The notes: generated from the letters alone by a model not told the origin. A stretch of 64,000 nucleotides of DNA from Bog-473 sp036268485 (GCA_036268485.1 DATAUC010000077.1:124001-188000), one strand, 5' to 3'. Positions 17,246 through 25,452 are shown, counted from the first letter of the stretch. Numbers and translations: made by a program.

Positions 17246-17389
17246 CTCATGTCTGTTCCCCAATCGAGTGGCTGGCATGCACCTAGTTGACACCGGGATT
17301 GCGACCGCTCCGACTGCCTGAGGTGGGGCCGGCGGATGAAAGGCGGGTCAACGGGGAATAGGGGTACTGACGACCGAGGAGCGGATGCC

Positions 17390-18853
17390 ATGAGCAGACC
17401 TGAAGAGCCATTCACCACGAGCGACGCCGGCATTCCGGCCGGGAGCGACGAGTATTCACTCACCGTTGGCCCAGCGGGACCGATCCTGCTGCAGGACACC
17501 TATCTGGTGCAGAAGATGCAGCAGTTCAACCGGGAGCGCATTCCCGAGCGGGTGGTGCACGCCAAGGGAGGTGGCGCCTTCGGGTTCTTCGAAGCGACCG
17601 AAGATGTGTCGGATCTGACCAGTGCCGTGTTGTTTCGCAAGGGAGCGCGCACCGAGATGTTGGCTCGGTTCTCGACCGTGGCGGGGGAGCGTGGGTACGC
17701 CGACACCACTCGCGACCCCAGGGGATTTGCGCTGAAGTTCTACACGGAAATGGGCAACTACGACATGGTCGGGAACAACACGCCCGTGTTCTTCGTCCGG
17801 GACCCGCAGAAGTTCCAGGACTTCATCCACTCGCAAAAGCGCCGAGCCGACAACAATCTGCGTGACAACAACATGCAATGGGATTTCTGGACCCTCTCGC
17901 CGGAGTCGGCCCATCAGGTGACCTGGCTCATGGGGGACCGCGGTCTGCCCAAGACCTGGCGTCACATGAACGGGTACTCAAGTCACACCTACATGTGGAT
18001 CAATGCCGCCGGCCAACGCTCATGGGTCAAGTACCACTTCAAGACCGATCAGGGTGTGGAGCACCTGACCGAGGATGAAGGTCATGCGTTGGCTGGCCAG
18101 AATCCGGATCATCACCTGGAGGATCTCTTCCGCGCCATCAAATCCGGGGACCACCCGAGTTGGACTCTCTACGTCCAGGTCATGCCCCTCGACGATGCCG
18201 CTGACTACCGCTTCAATCCCTTTGACCTGACCAAGGTCTGGCCCCATGGTGACTATCCGTTGCGGAAGGTCGGGAACATGGTGCTGGATCGCAACCCGGC
18301 CAACTATTTTGCCGAGATTGAGCAGGCCACGTTCGAGCCGTCGAACATGATTCCGGGCGTCGGCCCGTCGCCGGACAAGATGCTGCTGGCTCGGCTGTTC
18401 AGCTATCACGACACCCACCTGCACCGGGTGGGACCGAATGCGCAGCACCTCCCCGTCAACCAGGCCAAGAACGCCACCGTCCATACGTACAACCGGGACG
18501 GCGCCATGCGGGCTGAAAATCCTCCCGACCCGGTCTATGCCCCCAACTCGTACGGGGGTCCCGTCGCGCAGCCCGAAATCTACGGCGCTGATCCGTCATG
18601 GTCCGTCTCGGGGGAGATCGTCCGCAGCGCCTATGAGGCCCATCGCGAGGACGACGATTTCGGGCAGGCCAATGCCATGGTCAACGTGGCGATGGATGAC
18701 GAGGCCCGTGCTCGCTTGGTCTCCAACGTCGTCGGCCATGTCCGGCAAGGGGTCGAAGAGCCCGTCTTGTCACGGGTGTTTGACTACTGGCGCAAGATCG
18801 ACAAGACGGTCGGTGACCTGATTGAAGAAGGGGTCCGCCGTCCGGCGAAGTGA
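17390..18853 (+). CDS. katA: Monofunctional haem catalase
   Basis: A 487-residue small-subunit catalase that dismutates hydrogen peroxide. The distal catalytic His lies in RVVHAKGGGAFGFFE (about residue 53), the Asn in the FVRDPQKF-adjacent region, and the proximal haem Tyr in RLFSYHDTHLHRVG (about 336). GAGGAG precedes ATG 17390 by 8 nt; the in-frame start at 17336 is rejected for lack of such a site. It is convergent with the encapsulin gene, with only 4 nt between their stops. Its C-terminus (GVRRPAK) has no encapsulin targeting peptide, so it is not a predicted cargo. Confidence 0.96.
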   Translation: MSRPEEPFTTSDAGIPAGSDEYSLTVGPAGPILLQDTYLVQKMQQFNRERIPERVVHAKGGGAFGFFEATEDVSDLTSAVLFRKGARTEMLARFSTVAGERGYADTTRDPRGFALKFYTEMGNYDMVGNNTPVFFVRDPQKFQDFIHSQKRRADNNLRDNNMQWDFWTLSPESAHQVTWLMGDRGLPKTWRHMNGYSSHTYMWINAAGQRSWVKYHFKTDQGVEHLTEDEGHALAGQNPDHHLEDLFRAIKSGDHPSWTLYVQVMPLDDAADYRFNPFDLTKVWPHGDYPLRKVGNMVLDRNPANYFAEIEQATFEPSNMIPGVGPSPDKMLLARLFSYHDTHLHRVGPNAQHLPVNQAKNATVHTYNRDGAMRAENPPDPVYAPNSYGGPVAQPEIYGADPSWSVSGEIVRSAYEAHREDDDFGQANAMVNVAMDDEARARLVSNVVGHVRQGVEEPVLSRVFDYWRKIDKTVGDLIEEGVRRPAK

Positions 18854-18857
18854 CGCT

Positions 18858-19664
18858 CTACTTCTTGTAGGCCAGGTGTACTGCCGCTTCGGGGGTGTTG
18901 ATCCGGAAGGTGAAGCTCTCTTCTAGGTAGAGCTCGACGCCGGCAGGGTCGCTGGACTGGTAGCCGATGGAGAAGTCCTGTCCGACGGTCATGACAAAGT
19001 CGCCGCCGCGCTGGCTGAGGATGATCGCACCGTCAACCGCCGGCGCCCACACCACCGGACCGCCAAGGATCTGACGCAGGTGTTCGAAGACGGGATAGCC
19101 GCCGTGCTCTGTCGTCTCAGTGACGCCGGTGTAGCACCGGGATCCAAGGGCAATCGCATACGGTCCGGCCACGTCGGCGCCGCGCAGGATGGCTACCGCT
19201 TTGGCGACGTGTCGGGGGTAGTCCGAGTAGTCGTTGCTGATTGTGACGGTTGGATGGGGTGACAATGGGGCAATGCCGCGTATGCCGGCCGAGTCGTACC
19301 CGTGAAAGATGGCCCGGTCCTCGGCCAGGGCGGCCGATTTGCTGGCGGCGATGACGGAATTGAGATTGAGATCAACCGCTCCCCGTTCGGCGGCGGCGAG
19401 CTCGGATCGAGCCATGGTGAACGGAGCACGGAACTCGAGCAGGGGGAGGACCTGGCGCTTGGCCGACACGGTGCCTTCCGAGCTCCCAACGAGATCTTCT
19501 ACTCGGCCCAGATCCACCGATGAGTGGTCCCAGCCGAAAGGCCCCTCGAAATCGACGAGGCGGCGGGCGGCCAGGTTGTGCTTCAAGGAGCGGTTTGCTT
19601 CGTCTTCGATCTGGGTCCAGGCATTGTCCGCGATCGGTGCCAGTTCTCGATTTAGGTGGTTCAC
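18858..19664 (-). CDS. Family 1 encapsulin shell protein
   Basis: A 268-residue HK97-fold shell protein (linocin M18/CFP29 type) that self-assembles into an icosahedral nanocompartment. Hallmarks are LNRELAPIADNAW at the N-terminus, VDFEGPFGWDHSSVDLG, LPLLEFRAPFTM (E-loop region), GPYAIALGS, and the C-terminal LSQRGGDFVMTVGQDFSIGY and EESFTFRINTPEAAVHL, all matching Thermotoga maritima and mycobacterial encapsulins. Start is GTG at 19664, which overlaps the stop of the upstream cargo gene (GTGA), so translation is coupled. The length is that expected of a T=1 family 1 protein (264-270). Confidence 0.96.
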   Translation of the reverse strand: MNHLNRELAPIADNAWTQIEDEANRSLKHNLAARRLVDFEGPFGWDHSSVDLGRVEDLVGSSEGTVSAKRQVLPLLEFRAPFTMARSELAAAERGAVDLNLNSVIAASKSAALAEDRAIFHGYDSAGIRGIAPLSPHPTVTISNDYSDYPRHVAKAVAILRGADVAGPYAIALGSRCYTGVTETTEHGGYPVFEHLRQILGGPVVWAPAVDGAIILSQRGGDFVMTVGQDFSIGYQSSDPAGVELYLEESFTFRINTPEAAVHLAYKK

Positions 19665-20368
19665 AATAAGTTCCCGCTCTCGTTTCGTAGGTTGCCGATT
19701 CCAAGACTTGTATCCCTTGTGGAAGCGACCTGGGCTAATGGATTGGGCACCGCCGGACCCACTCTGCTGAGGGTGTTGCGGTCACTATGGGGAAAGGGCT
19801 CCTGGCGATCTGGTATTTCGAGGAGGCCCTCCTCTTCGTAGGACCAGGTGTCATTGTCGTTAATCGTCACGTGAATCCGGTAGCTGAGGGTGCGAAACGC
19901 CTCGTTGAGGAAGGGATTCGACACGATGCCATTGATCTCTGAGCCCAGCGTTGCCGTGAGCTCGAAGTCCCTGGCGTCGGGTTCGGCATATCCGATGGCC
20001 AGGAGGGCCTGACCACGGGGAATGCCGAGCGTCAGCAGGACAGTGTTCGCCGCCGGCTCCCAGAGCCAGTATCCGACCTGGTCGTGGAAGGTCGGCTGCT
20101 CATCGGGATTCAATATGTGGGTGTGATAGCGCATCCCGTAGAACAGCTGGGGCCCATTGGTCTGAAAATCGATGGGGTGGAGTTCGTAATGCTCGGTGAA
20201 GGTATTGCGCTCAATGCCTTCGACCACGGGATGTTCGTCGGCCCCCTTGGCGCCCTCCCAGATTCCTGCCATGGGGCGTAGAGGTCCGAGATTGGCCACG
20301 GTGTCGGGGTCGCCGCCGGGTTCGGTGTAGATGTCGGCGCCATACGAATGCATTTTTGTGAAACTCAA
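19661..20368 (-). CDS. Nitrobindin-like beta-barrel protein with encapsulin targeting peptide (predicted cargo)
   Basis: A 235-residue protein. Residues ~26-200 are a 10-stranded FABP-like/nitrobindin (UPF0678, DUF1794) barrel: GPLRPMAGIWEG contains the family GxWxG (35-39), and FHDQVGYWLWEP, IPRGQ and the late HSDRNTLSRV (His194, candidate haem ligand) are conserved-looking. A Pro/Ala-rich linker (about 203-218) leads to DTSLGIGNLRNES; SLGIGNLR (221-228) matches the targeting peptide of known family 1 cargoes (SLGIGSLK/R). Known nitrobindins bind ferric haem and isomerise peroxynitrite to nitrate. Start is TTG at 20368, because AAGGAG lies 6 nt before it; the ATG five codons on is the alternative. 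Its TGA overlaps the encapsulin start. Confidence 0.9.
   Translation of the reverse strand: MSFTKMHSYGADIYTEPGGDPDTVANLGPLRPMAGIWEGAKGADEHPVVEGIERNTFTEHYELHPIDFQTNGPQLFYGMRYHTHILNPDEQPTFHDQVGYWLWEPAANTVLLTLGIPRGQALLAIGYAEPDARDFELTATLGSEINGIVSNPFLNEAFRTLSYRIHVTINDNDTWSYEEEGLLEIPDRQEPFPHSDRNTLSRVGPAVPNPLAQVASTRDTSLGIGNLRNESGNLL
19685..19708 (-). other. Encapsulin cargo-loading peptide (codons for SLGIGNLR)
   Basis: Codons 221-228 of the nitrobindin-like gene encode SLGIGNLR, seven residues before the C-terminus. The consensus of DyP-type targeting peptides in actinobacteria is (D)GSLGIGSLK/R. It is separated from the barrel by a flexible linker, as in other cargo proteins. Confidence 0.85.
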
Positions 20369-20483
20369 CGCAGACTCCTTCGCCGGGTGCACAATGTTAG
20401 CTGCAGCGCTGATGATCGACATCTCCATCTGATCGCTCAGCCAGGGCAGTACGCGGGATTCGACGTTCAAGAGGAGGGTCCAC

Positions 20484-22121
20484 ATGGCGGGAGATGAAGA
20501 CGAGGCCACTCCAACATTGGGCGCCGCCGATATGGCATTGGTTTCCCAGCTCGGGGTTCGACGCCGGGTTCGGCAGGGGGAGTATCTCTACCGGGAGGGT
20601 GACGTCACCTACGACTTCTTTGTCCTCGTCAGCGCGGCGGTCGACATTGTGGTGGCCGTCGACGGTGGCGAGAGAGTCATCGTGCACCATGGTCCCGGGC
20701 GGTTCCTGGGTGAGTTGAACATGTTGAGCGGCCTGCGGCCTTTCGTCTCAGCCAAGGCCACCCAAGCCGGCGAAGTCGTCGTGGTCTCCCGGGACCAGCT
20801 GCGCCAGCTGATGGCGACGAAGCCACAATTGGGAAATACGATCCTCGCCGCATTCGTGGCCCGGCGGGGGATGCTCATGACCGAAGCGGCACCCAGTGTC
20901 CGGGTCATCGGTTCTCAATTCTCGCCTGAATCCCTCCACGTCCGGGAGTTCCTGACTCGGACCCGGGTACCCCACGAATGGTTGGATGCGGATCATGACC
21001 CCCAGGTGGAAGCGCTGTTGGGTCAGTTCGGTATCGCGGCGACCGAGTTGCCCGTCGTCGTCGCTTCCGGCACCGTGCTGCGCCGAGCCACGCCGGGCGA
21101 GTTGGCGGAATACCTGGGGCTCTCGGTTGGGAGCTTGCCCAATCGCAATTTCGATCTGGTCGTGGTCGGAGGCGGCCCAGCCGGGCTAGCGGCGGCCGTG
21201 TACGGAGCCTCCGAAGGCCTACGCACCCTTGGCATAGAGATGACTGCGCCCGGTGGGCAGGCGGGCATGAGCTCGCGTATTGAAAATTACCTGGGGTTTC
21301 CGATGGGGATCTCCGGTGCCGAGTTGACCCAGCGGGCAGTCATCCAAGCCGAGAAGTTCGGGGCCAGCCTCACTGCGCCGTGCACCGTCGCCTCGCTGGA
21401 GAGCCGGGCCGGCTATCTCGTGGCGCGCCTGAGTGATGGCACCGAAGTTGCCGGTCGAGCCATCATCGCCGCCACCGGTGCCAGTTACCGGCGACTCCCG
21501 GCCGCACGGCTGAGTGACTTCGAAGGGAACGGGGTGTATTACGCCGCCACGGAGATGGAAGCGCGCCTGTGCGGCCCATCGCCCGTCGTCGTGGCCGGCG
21601 GCGGCAATTCGGCCGGTCAGGCGGCCATCTTCTTGAGCCAGGGCGAGTGTGCGGTCACGCTCATCATCCGGGGTTCGGATCTGCGCAAGGACATGTCCAA
21701 TTACCTGGTCGAACGAATTGAAGCCGACCCCAACATCACACTGCGCACCGCCACGAACATCGTCGCGCTGGACGGAGACGAGACACTCCGGACGGTGCAG
21801 CTGCGTGACCCTGACGGCGAGATGATCGTGCCGTGTGCCGGACTGTTCTCCTTCATTGGCGCCGACCCCTCCTCGGGGTGGCTCAACGGCTGTGCCGCCC
21901 TCGATGACGGAGGATTTGTGCTCACGGACCTGTCGCTGCCGTCAGACACCCTCAATGAGACCTGGACGGCGCTGGGGCGATTGCCGCTGCCGTTCGAAAC
22001 CAGCCACCCTGGCCTTTTCGCCGTGGGTGACCTGCGCTCAGGGTCGACCAAGCGGGTGGCGGCCGCGGTGGGGGAGGGTTCGGCCTCGGTGCGCTCGGTG
22101 CACCAGTTCCTGGCTTCGTGA
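20484..22121 (+). CDS. Cyclic-nucleotide-binding FAD-dependent oxidoreductase (thioredoxin reductase-like)
   Basis: A 545-residue three-part protein. Residues 1-130 form a CRP-like cNMP-binding domain (YLYREGDVTYDFFVLVSA, GPGRFLGELNMLSG). Residues 140-215 look like a glutaredoxin-like domain (VRVIGSQFSPESLHVREFLTR) without its cysteines. Residues 225-545 are a thioredoxin reductase-type flavoprotein: GGGPAGLAAAVYGASEGL for FAD, GGGNSAGQAA for NAD(P)H and a final GDLRSGSTKRVAAAVGEG. The catalytic CxxC is replaced by YYAATEMEARLC, so it resembles ferredoxin-NADP reductase-like relatives. GAGGAGG precedes ATG 20484. It is divergent from the encapsulin operon and followed by a UBP zinc finger gene. 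Confidence 0.92.
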   Translation: MAGDEDEATPTLGAADMALVSQLGVRRRVRQGEYLYREGDVTYDFFVLVSAAVDIVVAVDGGERVIVHHGPGRFLGELNMLSGLRPFVSAKATQAGEVVVVSRDQLRQLMATKPQLGNTILAAFVARRGMLMTEAAPSVRVIGSQFSPESLHVREFLTRTRVPHEWLDADHDPQVEALLGQFGIAATELPVVVASGTVLRRATPGELAEYLGLSVGSLPNRNFDLVVVGGGPAGLAAAVYGASEGLRTLGIEMTAPGGQAGMSSRIENYLGFPMGISGAELTQRAVIQAEKFGASLTAPCTVASLESRAGYLVARLSDGTEVAGRAIIAATGASYRRLPAARLSDFEGNGVYYAATEMEARLCGPSPVVVAGGGNSAGQAAIFLSQGECAVTLIIRGSDLRKDMSNYLVERIEADPNITLRTATNIVALDGDETLRTVQLRDPDGEMIVPCAGLFSFIGADPSSGWLNGCAALDDGGFVLTDLSLPSDTLNETWTALGRLPLPFETSHPGLFAVGDLRSGSTKRVAAAVGEGSASVRSVHQFLAS

Positions 22122-22194
22122 TCGTCATGGGTGTGATGGTCACCGTTCTTCCTTTACCGTAAAGAGATATCTACGTAGTGGAGGTGTACACGGC

Positions 22195-22542
22195 ATGACA
22201 TCAGTGGATCCCAATGTTGCTCCGAGCGGCACTGGCTGCGTGGAGTGTCTCGACAGTGGGGGTTGGTGGCTTCATCTCCGACGGTGCGTCGAGTGCGGCC
22301 ACATCGGATGTTGCGACGATTCCCTCAGCAAGCATGCGAGCGCGCACGGCCGCTCGTCTGGGCACGCCGTTATCCGCAGCTTCGAACCGGGCGAAGACTG
22401 GTTCTGGAACTACCAGACCAACCAGTACCTGGACGGGCCCCGCCTGTCTCCACCAGAGCATCACCCCGCGGACCAACCAGTCCCGGGACCAGCAGGTCGG
22501 GTGCCCGGTAACTGGCAGGAACTCCTGATGGCTGCGCAATGA
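22195..22542 (+). CDS. UBP-type zinc finger protein
   Basis: A 115-residue protein with the UBP/BUZ zinc-binding pattern: CVECLDSGGWWLHLRRCVECGHIGCCD followed by HASAHGRSSGHAVIRSFEPGEDWFWNY, i.e. two CxxC pairs, a CC and several His. In eukaryotes the domain binds the ubiquitin C-terminus; in actinobacteria it commonly sits next to the same kind of cNMP/FAD oxidoreductase, where its role is unknown. GGAGGTG lies about 8 nt before ATG 22195, and it follows the oxidoreductase by 73 nt. Confidence 0.9.
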   Translation: MTSVDPNVAPSGTGCVECLDSGGWWLHLRRCVECGHIGCCDDSLSKHASAHGRSSGHAVIRSFEPGEDWFWNYQTNQYLDGPRLSPPEHHPADQPVPGPAGRVPGNWQELLMAAQ

Positions 22543-22637
22543 CCGGGTGAATGGCCACGCCATCGCCACTGGTTGACGCGGAGCTACCGCCCCATACATT
22601 GGGAATCGCGTAGCGAAGACCGATGAAGGAGGCCCAC

Positions 22638-23063
22638 ATGCCGGCAAAGGGAACTGCGGAATGGAAGGGTGACGTGCCAACCGGTACCGGTACCTTCACG
22701 GCCGGGGACAGCATCAGCGGGGGGTATACGTTCAAGTCCCGATTTGAGGACGGACCCGGGTCCAACCCGGAGCAACTGATTGCGGCCGCCCACGCCTCGT
22801 GCTTCTCCATGGCGCTGTCCAACCTTCTGGCCCAGGCCGGCCACCCGCCCGACTCGGTGCAGACGGAGGCCACCGTCACCTTGCGCCCAGTCGACGGGGC
22901 GCCGACCATCACCAAGATCGCGCTGGTCACGGTCGGAAGAGTGCCGGGGATGGACGAGTCGGCGTTTGTCGAGCACGCCTTGGCCGCCAAGGCCGGTTGT
23001 CCCGTCAGCCGAGCTCTGGCCGGGGTACCTGAGATCACCCTCGAAGCATCTCTGGTCCCGTGA
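22638..23063 (+). CDS. OsmC/Ohr-family peroxidase
   Basis: A 141-residue OsmC-like protein, a thiol-dependent peroxidase for organic hydroperoxides. Both redox cysteines are present: AAAHASCFSMALSNLLAQAG (about residue 58) and AAKAGCPVSRALAG (about 122). The Arg or Glu that assists catalysis fits the FEDGPGSNPEQLIAAA segment. AAGGAGG is 5 nt before ATG 22638. The last 4 nt overlap the thiolase start (GTGA), so the two are translationally coupled, although their functions have no obvious link. Confidence 0.93.
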   Translation: MPAKGTAEWKGDVPTGTGTFTAGDSISGGYTFKSRFEDGPGSNPEQLIAAAHASCFSMALSNLLAQAGHPPDSVQTEATVTLRPVDGAPTITKIALVTVGRVPGMDESAFVEHALAAKAGCPVSRALAGVPEITLEASLVP

Positions 23064-24298
23064 CCCACGCGTTCATCCTCGGTGGCGTACGGACCCCGGT
23101 GGGTCGCTATGGCGGCTCGCTCTCGCATCTGCGCACCGATGACCTCCTGGGCCAGACGATGGTGGCGGCTTGCGACCGTGTTGGTGTACCTCTCGACAGC
23201 ATTGAGGACATCACCGCCGGGTGCGTCAACGTGGCTCATGAAGGCATGGGCGACATCGCCCGCTGGGGCGCCTTGGCCGCCGGATTTCCGGACTCGGTGC
23301 CGGCGGTGACGGTCAATCGCTTCTGCGCCTCATCGCTCACCGGAGCCATATCCATCGCCCACGCCATCCGATCCAACGAACTTGACGTGGGATTGGCGGC
23401 CGGGGTCGAGTCCATGTCCCGCTCGGGCTGGGCCAACATGAAGGGGGACGCCCCCTTCAGCCCCCGAGGTCCCATCTTCTTGCTGGACACCATGTGGGCC
23501 GGCGCCGGTGGGCCGCCCAACCCGGTGCTGCTGGCGCGCAATGCCTACGTCGAGATGATCAAGACGGCCCAGAATGTGGCCGATCGTTACGAGCTGTCCC
23601 GCGAGGAGATCGATGCCTTCGCATTGCGCTCACACCTGCACGCAGCGGCCGCACGTGATTCGGGACGCTTGGCGGCGGAGATCCATCCGGTCGAGATACC
23701 CGGGTCCAGCAAGGTGCCCGGGCGGACATTCGAGCACGACGAGATGATCCGCGGCGATACGACCGCTGAGCTTCTGGCCAACTTGTCCCCCCAACCCAAT
23801 ACGACGCAGATGACGGCGGGGAACTCGTCGCCGCTGAGTGACGGAGCCAGTGCCGTGGTCCTGGCCAGCGACGCCGCCGTAGGAACGTTGGGCGTGGAGC
23901 CGCTGGCTCGGGTGGTGGCCTCGGCCACCCACGCGCTCGATCCGGAGTTCATGGGCATTGCCCCCGCTTTTGCCATCGCCAAGGCGCTGAGTCGAGCGGG
24001 CTTGGCTCCTAAAGACGTCGACATCTGGGAGATCCATGAGGCCTTCGCCGCCCAGGCGCTCGGGGTTCTCCGTGAACTGCCACACCAACTCGACGGCTTC
24101 CACGTGCCCGACGAGCTCCTCAACCCCAACGGGGGTGCCGTGGCCATCGGGCATCCCTTTGGATCGTCAGGCACTCGATACGTCCTCACGCTGGCTACAG
24201 AACTTCGACTGCGCAAGGTCCGCTATGGCGTGTTGGGCGTCTGTGTCGGGTCTGGCCAGGGCGTGGCCCTGGTCCTGGAGAACACCGAGGCCGCATGA
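23060..24298 (+). CDS. Thiolase (acetyl-CoA acetyltransferase family)
   Basis: A 412-residue thiolase. The nucleophilic Cys is in VNRFCASSLTGAISIA (about residue 91), the catalytic His in GHPFGSSGTRYV (about 362) and the second Cys in GVCVGSGQGVALV (about 394). EIHEAFAAQAL is the conserved NEAFA-type loop in altered form. The enzyme either cleaves 3-ketoacyl-CoA in beta-oxidation or condenses acetyl-CoA; which one cannot be read. Start GTG overlaps the osmC stop. Confidence 0.93.
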   Translation: MTHAFILGGVRTPVGRYGGSLSHLRTDDLLGQTMVAACDRVGVPLDSIEDITAGCVNVAHEGMGDIARWGALAAGFPDSVPAVTVNRFCASSLTGAISIAHAIRSNELDVGLAAGVESMSRSGWANMKGDAPFSPRGPIFLLDTMWAGAGGPPNPVLLARNAYVEMIKTAQNVADRYELSREEIDAFALRSHLHAAAARDSGRLAAEIHPVEIPGSSKVPGRTFEHDEMIRGDTTAELLANLSPQPNTTQMTAGNSSPLSDGASAVVLASDAAVGTLGVEPLARVVASATHALDPEFMGIAPAFAIAKALSRAGLAPKDVDIWEIHEAFAAQALGVLRELPHQLDGFHVPDELLNPNGGAVAIGHPFGSSGTRYVLTLATELRLRKVRYGVLGVCVGSGQGVALVLENTEAA

Positions 24299-24314
24299 CG
24301 TGCGCCCACGTGGC

Positions 24315-24752
24315 TCAGGCCAGCACAGCCTGAGTAACCGAGGCGTTGAAGCGCTCGATCGACCGAGCGAAGTCGGCAATAGAACGGCTGTCCCAATCCG
24401 CTAGCCACTGCGTCACCTGGCTCCGCACCTGATTGGCATCGGCGGCCAAGACCCGGCGGCCCTTCGAAGTGAGCGACAGTGGGTCACCTCGTCGCCCGGG
24501 TCGCCCACCTTCCCTGTCCAGGAGTCCCTCGTCGAAGAGCTGATTGAGTTGGCGCGAGACGGTCGACTTGTCGAGACCCAGGAGATCGACAAGGTCGGAG
24601 GCCTGAATGTGCGGCGTGCTCTCGACCAGATTCAAGAAGGTATGTGCGATCAACGACAGTCCAGGATGAAGCTCGTTGCTCAATTCCCGCGATCGTCTGA
24701 TCAGGCTGCTCAGCTGGTGGTACAGATCCTCGATCACGTCGTCTCGAGCCAC
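24315..24752 (-). CDS. MarR-family transcriptional regulator
   Basis: A 145-residue winged-helix protein: DLVDLLGLDKSTVSRQLNQLFDEGLLDRE is the recognition helix region, followed by the wing GRRGDPLSLTSKGRRVL. GTG at 24752 is selected because GAGGAG precedes it by 6 nt; the upstream extension in the same frame contains the promoter region. It is divergent from a universal stress protein gene, and an imperfect palindrome overlapping promoter-like boxes lies between them. Confidence 0.88.
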   Translation of the reverse strand: MARDDVIEDLYHQLSSLIRRSRELSNELHPGLSLIAHTFLNLVESTPHIQASDLVDLLGLDKSTVSRQLNQLFDEGLLDREGGRPGRRGDPLSLTSKGRRVLAADANQVRSQVTQWLADWDSRSIADFARSIERFNASVTQAVLA

Positions 24753-24779
24753 GGGTCGCTCCTCAGAAAGTTGACTTGT

Positions 24780-24802
24780 GCAACTATAAGGTATAAAGTT
24801 GC
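24780..24802. promoter_or_regulatory. Candidate MarR operator over the usp promoter
   Basis: GCAACTaTA and TAaAGTTGC form an 8/9-matched inverted repeat with a 5-nt centre. It sits just downstream of a -35-like TTGACT (24771-24776) and includes TATAAA (24792-24797), between the divergent MarR and Usp genes. Spacing of the boxes is 15 nt, slightly short. Confidence 0.5.
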
Positions 24803-24852
24803 TCTTGGAAACATTAACGAGAAGAACCTTCCATGAAAAGAGGAGGTGCCCC

Positions 24853-25317
24853 ATGAGTTCCGAGGGAACCATTGGAAAGAACCAGCTGGTGCTGGTGGTG
24901 GGCTACGACGGCACGGAACCGGCACAGCGAGCGTTGCAGGCGGCCGCCGACATGCTGGGCGATTCACCCGGCCGCCTGGAGGTGGTCTACGTGGCGCACG
25001 TTCCGGCCGCCACGGCCTTTTCGGCGCAGGCCATGGCCGCGGTCCACGAGGGACTCGATGATGAAGCCGAGGAACTAGCCGAGGGCGCCGAGGCGTTGCT
25101 GCACTCGACCAAGGTCAAGTGGCACTTTCAGCGCAGGAACGGCGAGATCGCCCCAGAGCTGGTGGCCGCCGCCGCAGAGCAACTCGACTCGGAAGGGCCG
25201 AGTACGCACCTTGTCCTTGTGCTCGGGGGCTCCGCCCACAAGATCGACCGCTACCTGAATTCAACGCCGGCCAGGGTGCTGCGCCAGGACCGCTTCGAGG
25301 TCTACGTCGTCCCCTGA
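24853..25317 (+). CDS. Universal stress protein domain protein
   Basis: A 154-residue UspA-fold protein: VLVVGYDGTEPAQRALQAAADML at the start, an alpha-helical middle and the late LVLVLGGSAHKIDRYLNSTPARVLRQ. The ATP-binding GxxGxx(9)GS loop is only partly kept (GGSAHKIDR), so nucleotide binding is uncertain. AGGAGGT precedes ATG 24853 by 5 nt. Probably controlled by the divergent MarR regulator. Confidence 0.83.
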   Translation: MSSEGTIGKNQLVLVVGYDGTEPAQRALQAAADMLGDSPGRLEVVYVAHVPAATAFSAQAMAAVHEGLDDEAEELAEGAEALLHSTKVKWHFQRRNGEIAPELVAAAAEQLDSEGPSTHLVLVLGGSAHKIDRYLNSTPARVLRQDRFEVYVVP

Positions 25318-25452
25318 GCCCAGACGCTCCCAGCTCTTCCGGCGTCTGACGATCTGACCTGCTCGAGGCGGCGGTGCGGCGCCTACGATTGATGGGCGAC
25401 ACGACGCAGGCAGAGGAGAATCGAATGGTCCACTACCTGGCGCAGCAGACCC

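Noticed and set aside
17390..18853. Catalase as encapsulin cargo
   Set aside because: Its C-terminus and N-terminus lack any LGIGxL-like targeting peptide; it is only a convergent neighbour.
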